64,000 bases of DNA from the NCBI GenBank assembly GCA_033297205.1, contig MU859064.1:248001-312000 (forward strand), written 5' to 3'. Each line of letters begins with the position of its first letter. Position 1 is the first letter of the stretch. Below are positions 54,130 to 64,000 of this stretch, piece by piece. Source of the stretch: Pseudoneurospora amorphoporcata. Taxonomy: Eukaryota; Ascomycota; Sordariomycetes; Sordariales; Sordariaceae. A program made the position numbers and the translations under genes. The notes below the pieces were generated by a model. That model ran no database searches. It was given only the letters and a program-made list of their open reading frames with translations, and was not told the DNA's origin.

Positions 54130-55801
54130 TTTGTCTGGTGCTAAGGTTGGTTGTCGGTGACTTGTTGATAGGTGGGTGTTGTTATTGTCGTGGTGGTTGA
54201 TGAGGGGATGCTCGACCGATGATGTAATCGATGGAATGGATCAGTCAATGGTGATGTTTCAAGATGCCGAGTCTTTGACAGGTGTTTTGGGCCGGGTTGA
54301 GATGTCGTTTGTTAGGGAGATGACCGGCCGGGGTTGATGCTTGCTGAGTGGCGATCCGATATTTGAAACGGGAGTGTTTGTGTCAGTGGTCCGAGAGTTA
54401 TATTGTTAACTTTTGGCACTGGAAATGGAAGGCTTTGATATTTATCTTGATGATTTTGAAAGCTGACGGCCGGGAACATTCCTTCAAATCATGGTCAAAA
54501 GCCGATGATGGGCGGGTCTCTCGTCAATTCGACCATCAACGGGCCTCGGCCTGCTCGGCAAATCTGGGCAAATCTGGGGTAAAGCAGCTGGTTGGATGGA
54601 GTCTTTCAGTTGGAGACCGGGAAGCAGAGGGGAAGGAGAAGGGGGAAGGATGGGTTATGCATGAGGTGACGTTGGATTCACGTAACGGTAACTGCAGCTT
54701 GCAATAATCGATCGAGGAGAATTTGCCGCGTGGTTCCATGAGGGGACAGAGTCGTCCGTTTCCTTTCGCTCCTTTCCGCCGGAGAGTGTGGTGTGATAAT
54801 CTTGTAGAAAACGGAATGTCCCATGAGCCGCGGGCCAGTTAGGCGTTGCTGAAAGCAATAACAGAAGTACACCTATAATCCGCGGAGAATACACACGAAA
54901 TAAAGGTACTTTCCGTTACTGCCAGTTCTCTGCTCACCTCCGCATCAGCCACTCATTTCGGCATCAACAAACATCATTCTGTCACCGGCACACGTTTGAC
55001 ACGAACCAAAATCTGGTCAACTCATTCATCGCAACACTACTTTCAACCCCGTATCTCCTGTCTCGCGAAAACATCACCCACGAATTCCAACAACTCTTCC
55101 TTCTACCTCTACGCCCTCGTGCAGACATAATATCCCGCCCACAAGTTATCGCAGTCAGTCTGTTCACGATGAATCAGGAACGAGTGCTGTGATTCTCGAC
55201 AACAGGTTTCCCATTACTTACACTCGGATTGAGTTTGTAGCTTTGAAGATTCCAGGTTAGCGTCCTATGTCAACTCTTCAGGAAGGGTTGATTGAAACTC
55301 ACAAATCCAACAACAACAACAACCCATTCCGATTCGCAATATCCCTACAATTACCGTTGTTGACAAACTTATCGTACGCCTTGCCTAGATTTTAAACTCA
55401 AGCTTTGGAGGTTCCCATTCGTGGATGTCACGGTTCGCTTCCTCCCGCCCTTGTTTATCTTGATTGCTTATACATCCTACAGGCTAATACCGGGATGTAT
55501 TATTCTTGGCCTGGATATGCCGGCCTAGTATGTGATTGTTCGGTAAGTGGTCTGGAAGTTCACGTGGAGTTGGATCCCAACAAATGCGTTACCAAGGTGC
55601 GGCAAGTGTTTATGTTGTGCCTGGGAAAAGGATCCCGGTAACTGGAACGTTGCTAGTGTTCTTGCTTCTAGGTGTTACCAGACACGTATTGTTCGGGCAA
55701 CTAGGTGTCATACCCGGGAGAAGTCGTTGGACTGAGAGAGGAAAGGAAACGAACCACGATCAATACCGGAAAAACGACCAAAATTCACCGAGAACTTGAA
55801 A
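54130..55801. other. Intergenic, no gene supported
   Basis: 1.7 kb upstream of the PEBP gene and downstream of the P450. A plus-strand frame at 55405-55641 has no motif. CAA repeats at about 55306-55322. Confidence 0.4.
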
Positions 55802-57507
55802 TCACGCCCTACGCACAAAAACCTCCAATCCACTTTGCACCACGAAGAACGACGCATTAGCCTTCAACTCCCTCCCCGGATGCGCCAACTCAAACCTATA
55901 ATCTCTCAGCAACCGCGGAACAACCTTGTTGATTTCCAGTAGCGCCAAGTTCCTTCCAATGCAGAGATGGCTTCCACCGCCAAACTGTGGTTCTCATCAT
56001 TAGTATTCCCTCATATTATTTAAGTAAGAACGGGTCTCGCTCACCTGAAACATAAACCTCTCCATCCTCCTCGCCTCCTCCTCACCATTCTCCAACCACC
56101 TCTCGGGCCTCCACTCATCCGCATCTTGTCCAAAAGTCGTCTTATCACGATGCAACACCCATCCATTCACCGCGATACTCGTGCCACCAGGGAAGAAATG
56201 ACCATCCAGCTCTGCACCCTCCGGGGGTACAAGCCGGGTGATGTTCAATCCCACAGCGGGACGCACGCGCATGGCTTCTTTGAGACAGGCTTGCAGGTAA
56301 GGCAGGTTTTGCGCTTGGTTCCAGGTTAGGTTACCCGTGGCGGGGATGACACCGGAGGCGACGGCGGCCTGGATCTCGTGCAGGATGGATTGGTAGGTGG
56401 AGGCGGAGGAGAGGACGTGGTAGAAGAAGGATTGCATTGTTGAGGCGGTGGAGTCGGAGCCGGCGAAGCTGTTTGTTTTGTCGTGAAAGATCAGTGACTG
56501 TTTTCAGAACATGCAGAGAGAAAATAGTCAGGGACTCACATAGCACCATGGGCAACAGCAAAAACATCCCCCACGCCAAACTTGTCCGGGTCCTTTAAGT
56601 GACCCAGTATCAAACTAGCCATCAAATCCTGCCTTGCATCGCCCGTCTGCAACACCGCCGTGTCCTTATTGAACGGCTGTCTCCGCCCCATCTCCTCCAG
56701 CGCCATCCTCGTGATCAAAGCATTCTTCGTGCTCAACCACGGAACGAATCGCCACAGCGGGTTCCTTCTTAACAAAATGTCCAGCTCCGGCACCTGCCCC
56801 ACAAGCCCATTATACGTCTGGGACTTATCGATCGTCGTGATCGCATTGTCCACGTCCCGCCCTTGCTCGAGAAACCCACAATTCCGGCTGAAGGCTACCT
56901 CCCCGAGCACGTCAAAGGCGAAGTAGTGGAGGTGATCGCCCAGGTCAAACATCCCTTTACTTTGGGCAATGTGCTCGTCGATCTTGCGCGCCAACAGCTC
57001 GATGGTGTCGTCGATAAAGGGGCTCAGCTGTTGCATGGCCGCCATGCTGTAGGGCACGTTGGCGACGCGCTTCTTTTGGGCGTGCACATGTTCGCGAGTC
57101 TCGGTGAAGATGTCGGGATTTTCCGGAGGTGGGAAAACACCGTAGAAGGGCGTCTTGAAGAAACGCTTGCCGGCGCTTAGTAGTGTTCTGGCTGCTTCGG
57201 GCGATGCAACAGAGACCTCGTTGGGGGCGATCCGCACGACGGGGCCGTACTTGCGATGAAGGTCGATGTGGTCGAGGTGGGTTCGGCCCCTGGCGGTGGA
57301 GAGGACCTTCCATAGACGTGAGCAAGAGGCTAGGAAGGGACCTGGGTATTTGCGGAGTGGTGAGGCGTAGCGTTTGTAGGCGGCACGGATGACGATGGTG
57401 AATAGGAGGATGGAGAGCCAGTAACTGGCGAGCAGAGTAGTGGTTGTGCTGATGAGTGCTCGTGTCGACGACACTTTGCCGTCTTTGACTTGTAGCACAA
57501 CACCCAT
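55802..57507 (-). CDS. Cytochrome P450 monooxygenase
   Basis: Three exons, 57507-56540, 56468-56045 and 55984-55802 (introns of 71 and 60 bp, GTGAGT/GTGAGC...CAG), give 524 aa. The N-terminal membrane anchor is at about 20-42 (LLASYWLSILLFTIVIRAAY), then a proline-rich hinge (KYPGPFLASCSRLW). I-helix AHGAIFAGSDSTAST is completed across intron 1; K-helix EAMR in LKEAMRVRPAVGL; PERW; and the heme loop FMFQ-FGGGSHLCIGR is completed across intron 2, with its Cys as thiolate ligand. The layout resembles pisatin-demethylase/benzoate-hydroxylase-like fungal microsomal P450s. The reaction and substrate cannot be read. No secondary-metabolite backbone gene is nearby, so a degradative or detoxifying role is as likely as biosynthesis. 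ATG 57507 was chosen; the frame extends upstream only to a TTG. Confidence 0.93.
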
Positions 57508-59135
57508 GGTGAAGATGTTATCCTGGACGACCGGCAGTGAAGAACGTGTCGACAAGAAGGGCTCTGAGGTTTTCGATCTTTGCTGTCTAACTTGGTTCTC
57601 GGACTTTCAGTTCTCATGTCACCTAGTAAGTCTGTGGTAGTAGTAGTATGGCAACTGTTGAAGTTGACTTGCTGCTCCTGGTTCTGGGAGCTTATATCAC
57701 AAGGAAACAGGTAGGTGACATGACTGGTTGCACGGGAAGAGGTAGGGTGAGATCATGTATTACCACTACCCGGGTATGTAGAGAGGCTCATATGGTTACA
57801 TGGTAAGAGTCGGCAACCATGCCCTCCCCTCTCACAACCATACTATCGTGATAAACATCTGCCGAAGGGGGAAGAGGAGATGATTGGGAAGCTTATGCCA
57901 AGGACGGGTGGTTAGACGAACACAGCGCCCCGAACCGAAGCTTTGTCACACCTGTCATTGGTAACCGTTGGTTGAAAGTCATGATCAGCCCCGAGGAGGA
58001 GGGAAGGCGGGGAGTTGGGGTAGTATCAACAGATGACAAAGCATCTCGGCAGTAAAGCGATCATTGTTTGAGACACAGAGGGGAATGAGGAGGCGTTGTC
58101 AGGGTGATTATCTGAAGAGTAGGTAAGCAGCAAGCAAGATGTGGTAATGCCTTGTCCCAGTTACCCAAAGGTGATAATGCTGTAATGTCTCTACGACACC
58201 GAGATGGCCAAGAAGGTTGAAACTTTGTGTTTTCTCCAAGTCGTATTCTCGAACTCAAAGAGAAGCGGAGACGTGAATGACAGATCCAGGTATGCGAAAG
58301 AAATGACTGACAAACGCTCTTCATCTTCTTCGCAGAAGCTTACGAGAACATGACAGACAATTGGCGTTCAGCGGGGTCAGTGGTTTCTCGGCAGTTGATC
58401 TGGATGCCCCCTCTGTGACCTCTGTAACAATAGAAACAGGCTGAAGTAGGAATTGGGTGTGAGAGGCAAGTCAAAAAGTGCCGGTACCTTCCAAGGTACG
58501 AAGAGAATGAGGAGAACACGAAGGAGTATCCAACGACAAGTCAAGAGAGACGAGAGCAGCCAAGGAAAGTGACAAAAGTGGCAAGTGGGGCAAGTGTCAC
58601 TGCCGGCCGGAAATAATGCCAAAGTGGGGACGGTTTATGCAGCCAGTGCAGGGGCCGCTGGAAATCCGGGGGCGGGGAACTGACTTATCCTTTTGCGGCA
58701 TAGGCCGAACTTGACATTCTCAACTCGTCCAACTTCAAAAGATGGTCAGTTGATGCTTTCGAAAACCAAAGGCCGTACTGAAAGGGTTGAATCAGCCACC
58801 TTGTCACACACAGATCATCAGCTCAGATATGAACAACAAAATAAGGATATCATCTTCTTCAACTCTAGTACACAGAACTAATAGATACTACCTCCCCTCC
58901 GTCTTAACTTCCAAATTTCCCACAGAGTATATCGTGTCTTTGTAAAACAACAACCACAACAACAACTCTAACCTGTGTAAACCCGAGAACGTGTGTTTTA
59001 TGTTTTACCATGGACGCCAAAACGCCAAGCAAATGCCAAGTACAACCGACGATTGATTCTTCTTCCACTTGCAGCATGTCGCTTTTCAATCAATCAATCA
59101 ACCCAATCAGTCAGTCAGTCAGTCCCTTCAGATAA
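57508..59135. other. Intergenic, no gene supported
   Basis: P450 promoter and 3' flank of the L1-domain gene. Near the right end a (TCAA)n-(CAGT)n microsatellite lies at about 59085-59124. No coding frame with motifs. Confidence 0.45.
59085..59124. repeat. (CAAT)n/(CAGT)n tetranucleotide repeat
   Basis: TCAATCAATCAATCAA followed by CAATCAGTCAGTCAGTCAGT, directly visible, in the 3' flank of the L1-domain gene. Confidence 0.85.
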
Positions 59136-60434
59136 TTAAACCTCAACAGCCTTCTTCGCGGCAGCCTTCTGCTTCCTCAACGTCGCTTTCCTGGTAGCGA
59201 TCTCCTTGTCGAGCTTGTCGTCGTTGCTCTCGGGCAGAGCAGCGGCGGCCTTGGTCTTCTTGGCCTTCTTCGTCGGCCTGCTCTCGTCCTTGGCACCCTC
59301 CTCGGCCGTGGCTTCGGTCTCGTCGTCGGCAGCCTTGCGCTTCTTGCCGATGTTGGCCTTCTCAGGCTCGGCGCCGTCGGCGATGACCTTGCTGTCGTCA
59401 AGCCAGAGCTCGTCGGTCTGGTAGATGGGGAGGGCCGCCGTCTCGGGGCCCTTGAGGTAGAAACTCCTGACGTTCGACCACTTGTGGGGCACGAAGCGCT
59501 CGACGAGCTCGTTGATGACCCTCTCGACGTTGGCGGCAAGCTTCTCGGCGTCCCAGCTGGCGTAGCCGACCTTGATGGCCGTGTTGGTGGAGGGGCTCAG
59601 CTAGAAATATGAGTTGTTAGTCTCATGTGTAGCATGCACCTTGATGGATACTTGGTAAACATACCGAAACGAGCGCGGAGCCAATGGCCTTGCGGATCTC
59701 GGCTATGATCTCTGGTGTAGGTCTGGCGTTGACGTTCTCGACGGGGTCGCGCTTGGGCTTGAGGCCCTTGGGCTTGGGTACCCTCTTGCCGTCAACCTTC
59801 TCTCTCTGCTTCATAAACACAACAGGAACGGGGCGCTTGGCGGTGCTCTTGAAGAAGGTCTTGCCGAGGTGCTTGGGAAGACGGTTGACAATTCTGTCAT
59901 CGGCAAGGAAGATGTCATGGTCGTTGAACAGCTGGCGCTGGGCCTCGTATGTCTTGAACTTGGCCTTGAGATGGCTGACGTCGATGACGCGGGTGATGCG
60001 GTTGCGCAGCTCTTCGGGGAACTCCTCAGAGGCGACAACGTTCTTGTAGTGGCGCTGGGGGTCGGCGACGATGATGCAGATGGTGGACTCGTTATCGGCG
60101 TTCAACGGGTTGGGGAGAACGATCTTGGAGGGTTGCAGACGGTTGGTGTCGGCGATGTGCTTCTTGGTGGTGAGAGTGAGCCAGATCGGGGTCTCGGCGA
60201 CGGTCGACTCCTCATCGGCGAGAAGGTTCTTGGAAACGGCAGTAGATGCGGCGGTGGCCTTCTTGATGTGGGCGAGGAGAGCCTTGGAGGCCTTGCTGAT
60301 CTGTTGTTGAGTGGGAGGGTTAGCAAGTCGGGAGAAAAGCCAATTGCACTGGTTAAGAGATGACAAACCTGGTTAGTGTCGACAGGAGAGACGACGGCGT
60401 CAGACGCCTTGACAACGGATGTGGACTTGGACAT
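59136..60434 (-). CDS. Ribosomal L1-domain ribosome-assembly protein (Cic1/Utp30/RSL1D1 type)
   Basis: Exons 60434-60369, 60300-59665 and 59600-59136 give 388 aa; introns are 68 bp (GTTTGT donor, non-consensus) and 64 bp (GTATGT...CTAAC...CTAG). The L1 domain spans about 30-270: ETPIWLTLTTKKHI, KIVLPNPLN, ICIIVADPQRHYK, RVIDVSHLKAKFK, LADDRIVNRLPKHLGKTFF, KRPVPVVFM, then TAIKVGYASW and NELVERFVPHKWSNVRSFYL as the final L1 strands and helices. A Lys/Ala/Glu-rich nucleolar tail follows (GKKRKAADDETEA, PTKKAKKTKAAAA). Length is close to yeast Cic1 (about 376). Nucleolar factor in pre-rRNA processing and 60S assembly; Cic1 versus Utp30 is not resolved by eye. Confidence 0.87.
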
Positions 60435-61443
60435 CTTCGTGGGCTGGGGAGGAAGGTATCTTTGGGTGGGGTTGATGTGAATTGAAACGGATCGCGATAC
60501 GAAGTCCCAGGTGGTTTTTCTCCCAGAGCGACAGAAGGCAACCCTCTGGAAATTTTGGGAGGTCGGTGCACTGACGCTTATTTTTTCTTACTATAAGCTT
60601 ATCGATAGTGACCCCGGTAAATGATAAAGGGACGATAAGGCGCCGTCAGGGGTTAAATGTGGAAACTGGGGTCGCGGCATGTGGGGCACATGTTGCCTGT
60701 GATTGTCTGAGCCTTGCGCTATGGCGGCAGACTGCAGCGCATGCTCTTCCATGCTGTTGGGTCCAGAGCTTCTTTATCATCATCACATGCGTCGGTGTCT
60801 TTATCAAACAGCGCCGGCACCAGACTGAGTAGGTAACCATCTTTATTTGGTTTGTAGATGCCCTTCCATCTACATTGTTAGCAGTAGCTACTTCGTTCAC
60901 CAGGCCAGATGCCTCGGCCAGTTGATCCTCCTCACTTCATCATTTGTTGCTCAAATTTCCAAGCAGTGACATAACCCTCTCGCTTTTTTCAGATGCTCCT
61001 ACATGACGTCCCGAAAATTAGCTCTCACTCGTCGACGGCATCGGTTGACCTCCACAGCAGGTCTCGACTCAAACATCTTCATCCTCTTTCCTCCTTCTTC
61101 TCTTTGGGGCCAATGGGCCAAGCCTACAACACAGGCGCTGACGCCTGATGAAAATGTATATAAAATCGAACAAAACGACGCCCTGCGCTATGCGGCCCCC
61201 CGAAGCATGCAAATACAGAGCTTTGGGAGACAAAATGTGCTCCCCATGACGTGTTAACATGGACAGTGAAAGGGGGCTTATGTCGACTTTTTCTTTTGCA
61301 GAAACACAAACAGAGATTCTCCGTGGTAGACGCCTTGACAACATAACGCCAATAGCGCGATCGGGAGAATGGTACAATGGGTGTGGGTAGGTGTAGGGTG
61401 ATGGGGAGATTTGATGTTGATAGGGCTGAGTGTGGTGATACAA
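60435..61443. other. Intergenic, no gene seen
   Basis: Promoter of the L1-domain gene and 3' flank of the FHA gene. A TCGAT word lies in AAGCTTATCGATAG near 60596. No motif-bearing ORF. Confidence 0.4.
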
Positions 61444-63192
61444 TCAGGGAGTGCGAGGCTTCTTCCAATAGTATTGCTGTTGCGGGTAGGCACGACATGT
61501 TAACCGATTGATCTTGCATAGCAAACGGTAAGGCGGTAGAGAAGGAAAACGGCTTACCTTGTGCTGCTTGCGGCAGGCCCTCAAGCTAGGCTTCCGCAAA
61601 CCGTCCGTCACAGCCAGGCGACGATGCTCATCCGTGTCGAATTCGGGCACGTAATAATATTCACTTTCGAGCGGCTTACCAGCAGCATCTTTGCCCTGGC
61701 GTTCGATAATACCAACGCAAGCTGTTGCCTCAATGACCCTGCGCAATTCATCCTTGATCACCTGTCTCCGATCGTCCGCAGGAAGGTTGTTCATAATAGT
61801 CGACAAAGGGGTGGATGAGAGTCTGGAAAATGCGAGTTGGTTGATGACATGGTTGGAAATGGTTGCTGTCAGTTCCTCGCTGAGGTTGCTGACTGGAGAC
61901 GGAGAGCGAGGGGCCGGGGTAGGAGAAGCCTGCCTAGCGGCACCGGCTGCGTTGCCGCTTGACGACTTCAGAGGCTTCGGGGTGACACTACCAGCCCGTT
62001 CCTCCTCCGAGTTGTCACTGTAGTCCCGGTCGGGAGTGCGGGCTCTTGGGGGTGAGGTGGCTGTGGTGAAAGATTCGAGACGGCTCGACAGGTTCTCGCC
62101 GCAGGGACCGAACGAATGTATGATGGGATCATTCTCCTCATCCGGATCTTGGTCGGCGTAATCCTCATCTGATCTCGGATCGCTCAGGTCACTCGAGATG
62201 GAAAAGCTCTGGTCCACACTGGTGATGAAGCTAGCATCTCCCCTGCCAGTATCTGTCAGCTTGGGTAACTCTTGCTCATCCTCCTCTTCATCCTCCTCTT
62301 CATCTTCATAAATCTCAACGGCGGCATCGTCATTATCGTTGTTGGACAGCAAGTCGTCGAGGTCGGCCCTTAAAGTCGATCCGTTGGCGGGTGTGGGCGA
62401 CTCCGGGCTGCGGATCTGTCTCGGTCGTCGAATGGGACTGCCCTCATCCGAGTTGGAGCCTGGTCGCCGGCCACGTCGCATTGGCCTTGGTGTCTCATCC
62501 CACGAGGAATCGCTCAAAGGGGCTGACGAATCCCGATCCTTCTCCCGCGGTGGCCACTGCACGAGGACCCTGGTGTCGTGAACATCGATCATGATCTCCG
62601 CACCCTCGGTTTCCGAAGTGAACGAATCGCCCTTTGCCAACTCCCATGTCTGCCCTTGACAATGCAGCTTCAAACCGTTCCAACCCGTACACGTAATCTC
62701 AACCTTATTGGGCTCAAGTGCTTCGGTGGCGGGGATATATCGAGCGTGAACATGAACTCTGCTGACCAATCGGTTCGACGAGAGTTGATAGTGAGACGAA
62801 TTGCTGGACCTTCCCATGAGAAGAGTCTCCCCATTCTCGTTCAAAACCACGGCGCGTACGTCGGAAAGAGGCGCGCGTTCCGACACGGTCGACAGCGTCC
62901 TTTGAAGGCCGGGGCGAGGGGCCATATATGGGGCGGCATATCCATAGGTGAATCCGGCGCGTGGAGGGCTTGACGAAAGGATGCCAGTACTAGAGGTCGG
63001 GATGGGCGTTGGGTATTTCAGAAAGGCATTGGACGTGGCCTGCCGCTTCGAAGGCCGAGGCAGACCTGGGGATGAGGACGAAGGCTCAAAGGGCGGCAGC
63101 AGTGACGGGACAGGGCGCTTGATGCCTGCTACCGAGGGCAGGGTTGGCTCCAGCCCGCTGGTGAACTTTGTTGCCGATGGTGATGAATCCAT
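61444..63192 (-). CDS. FHA-domain protein, Tos4/Plm2-like
   Basis: Exons 63192-61558 and 61476-61444 give 555 aa. The 81-bp intron (GTAAGC donor, GGTTAAC branch, CAACAG) is a multiple of three with no stop, so retention would add 27 residues; splicing restores KQHK-QYYWKKPRTP, which ends in the KQxxWKKP motif expected of Tos4-like proteins. FHA domain about 110-215: MGRSSNSSHYQL with the phosphothreonine-binding GR/S, LVSRVHVHARY, WNGLKLHC. Acidic block YEDEEEDEEEDEQE near 295. Conserved helical C-terminus at about 450-540 (HVINQLAFSRLSSTPLSTI, RRVIEATACVGII). In yeast Tos4 binds promoters and deacetylases at G1/S and in the DNA replication checkpoint. Nuclear. Confidence 0.85.
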   Translation of the reverse strand: MDSSPSATKFTSGLEPTLPSVAGIKRPVPSLLPPFEPSSSSPGLPRPSKRQATSNAFLKYPTPIPTSSTGILSSSPPRAGFTYGYAAPYMAPRPGLQRTLSTVSERAPLSDVRAVVLNENGETLLMGRSSNSSHYQLSSNRLVSRVHVHARYIPATEALEPNKVEITCTGWNGLKLHCQGQTWELAKGDSFTSETEGAEIMIDVHDTRVLVQWPPREKDRDSSAPLSDSSWDETPRPMRRGRRPGSNSDEGSPIRRPRQIRSPESPTPANGSTLRADLDDLLSNNDNDDAAVEIYEDEEEDEEEDEQELPKLTDTGRGDASFITSVDQSFSISSDLSDPRSDEDYADQDPDEENDPIIHSFGPCGENLSSRLESFTTATSPPRARTPDRDYSDNSEEERAGSVTPKPLKSSSGNAAGAARQASPTPAPRSPSPVSNLSEELTATISNHVINQLAFSRLSSTPLSTIMNNLPADDRRQVIKDELRRVIEATACVGIIERQGKDAAGKPLESEYYYVPEFDTDEHRRLAVTDGLRKPSLRACRKQHKVSRFPSLPPYRLLCKINRLTCRAYPQQQYYWKKPRTP

Positions 63193-64000
63193 GTTGTGGT
63201 GATCCTGTCAGGTACTGATCATGACAATTGACGGGACAGGATGAGCAATTGGGCTCTGGAAGAGGGTGATGGGAGCCTTGGATTGGGATTTTGAGTGCGG
63301 TGGCCCAGGATCTTTGGTGAGGTTCAGATTGGAGAGGCGCTTTCCAAGGTCGCGTCCTCCACGTCCAGATCGCGTCCGATGTAGAGGTATGTGCGGTCTT
63401 TAAATCCCCCTCCGCTACAGCTGCCGTCCACTGCCGTCCACTGCCGTCCAGCTGCCTACTTCCTGGCTTGGATTGGGCCACTAAGTCTCCTGTCTCTGGG
63501 GTCTGTTTACCTGCAACAAGGGGACAAGGAAAAGGGCCCAAAAACAAGAGCTGGAACAGGAAGACGAAGCCAACATAAAGGGACGGCAATCGTCACGGAC
63601 AAGCTAAAAGACGGGGTTCTGCGAATCAAGACAACGCTTTACAAATCTGGCCTGTCTTCTATGATCAGATGGGACCAGACAAGCGAAGCCAGGGCGGAGG
63701 AAATACTGTGAGCCAAGGGAGTGGGGATGGAGTAAAGTATTTAAAACGGCGATATGCACCATCTGGATTTCGCGAAAGGCCGCGCCTGTGCCTGTGGGAC
63801 CCATTCTCCGAAAAGGAGCATGGGTGAGCGTGCCTGACTTTTTTGTCCGGACGACACCACAAGTTCCACGCGAACCATTGAGACGTGCCTGCGGTTCCAT
63901 CCGTTAAGAACGCGGCGCTGGCAGCAGCCTGTAAGCGGGCGTGCTTGTCCCCTGTCGTGCCTGCCGTGCCAGTGTCTAGATCGCGCTTTTGGCGTCGCCC
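63193..64000. other. Intergenic, window end
   Basis: Promoter of the FHA gene and unassigned sequence to the edge. It contains three exact 10-bp units at 63421-63450. Short ORFs only. Confidence 0.4.
63421..63450. repeat. CTGCCGTCCA tandem repeat, 3 units
   Basis: Three exact 10-bp copies in a row, about 230 bp upstream of the FHA gene start. Confidence 0.9.

Noticed and set aside
55405..55641. 78-aa plus-strand ORF
   Set aside because: Cys/Tyr-rich composition drew attention, but no signal peptide, motif or splice partner supports it.
57508..57555. Upstream 16-residue extension of the P450
   Set aside because: It begins at TTG; the ATG at 57507 directly precedes the membrane anchor and is the better start.

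Overview
The window is nuclear DNA from a filamentous ascomycete, most probably Sordariales (Neurospora/Sordaria type). The basis is compact genes with short spliceosomal introns (about 58-250 bp, GTRAGT donors, CTAAC-like branch points, YAG acceptors), three intron-containing tRNA genes, long A/T homopolymers, TACCTACC-type intergenic DNA, and fungal families such as HET, fungal STAND N-terminal domains, Zn2Cys6 regulators and Mcr1. The species is inferred, not shown. Gene models below were built by reading splice sites by eye.

Layout. 0-6.1 kb: tRNA-Ala(CGC) followed by an orphan tRNA 3' half, a SNF5-type chromatin remodelling subunit with a GATA-like finger (minus), a small two-exon hypothetical gene (plus) and tRNA-Glu(CTC). 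6.5-7.5 kb: broken endonuclease/exonuclease/phosphatase gene. 9.5-15.4 kb: accessory cluster with a fungal STAND-type N-terminal domain/ankyrin protein, a short relative sharing its intron position and phase, and uncertain ORFs. 16-23.3 kb (minus): Thr/Pro-rich orphan, a Pro-rich protein with two C-terminal hydrophobic segments, and a large RNA ligase of the DraRnl (DRB0094/Rnl5) type. 23.3-35 kb: gene-poor relic island with repeats, a HET gene broken by three frameshifts and carrying WW-like modules, a gypsy reverse-transcriptase fragment and a SNF2-helicase fragment.

35.1-43.5 kb: an MFS drug:H+ antiporter-like transporter, mitochondrial NADH-cytochrome b5 reductase (mcr1) and the ribosome-assembly helicase dbp7, then tRNA-Lys(TTT). 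44.5-52.8 kb: a coherent alpha-glucoside (maltose) cluster: Zn2Cys6 regulator, MAL-type permease and a cytosolic GH13 alpha-glucosidase. The permease and enzyme are divergent across about 1.9 kb that holds a perfect CGG-N4-CCG palindrome. 53.3-63.2 kb: a PEBP-family protein, a cytochrome P450, a Cic1/Utp30-type ribosomal-L1-domain protein and a Tos4/Plm2-like FHA protein, all minus.

The most novel items are the fungal DraRnl-type RNA ligase with its long acidic repeat tail, the HET protein with WW-like modules inserted in its HET domain, the STAND-N/ankyrin pair with conserved intron, and the maltose cluster. I did not find CRISPR arrays, 5S rRNA genes or an intact transposon.
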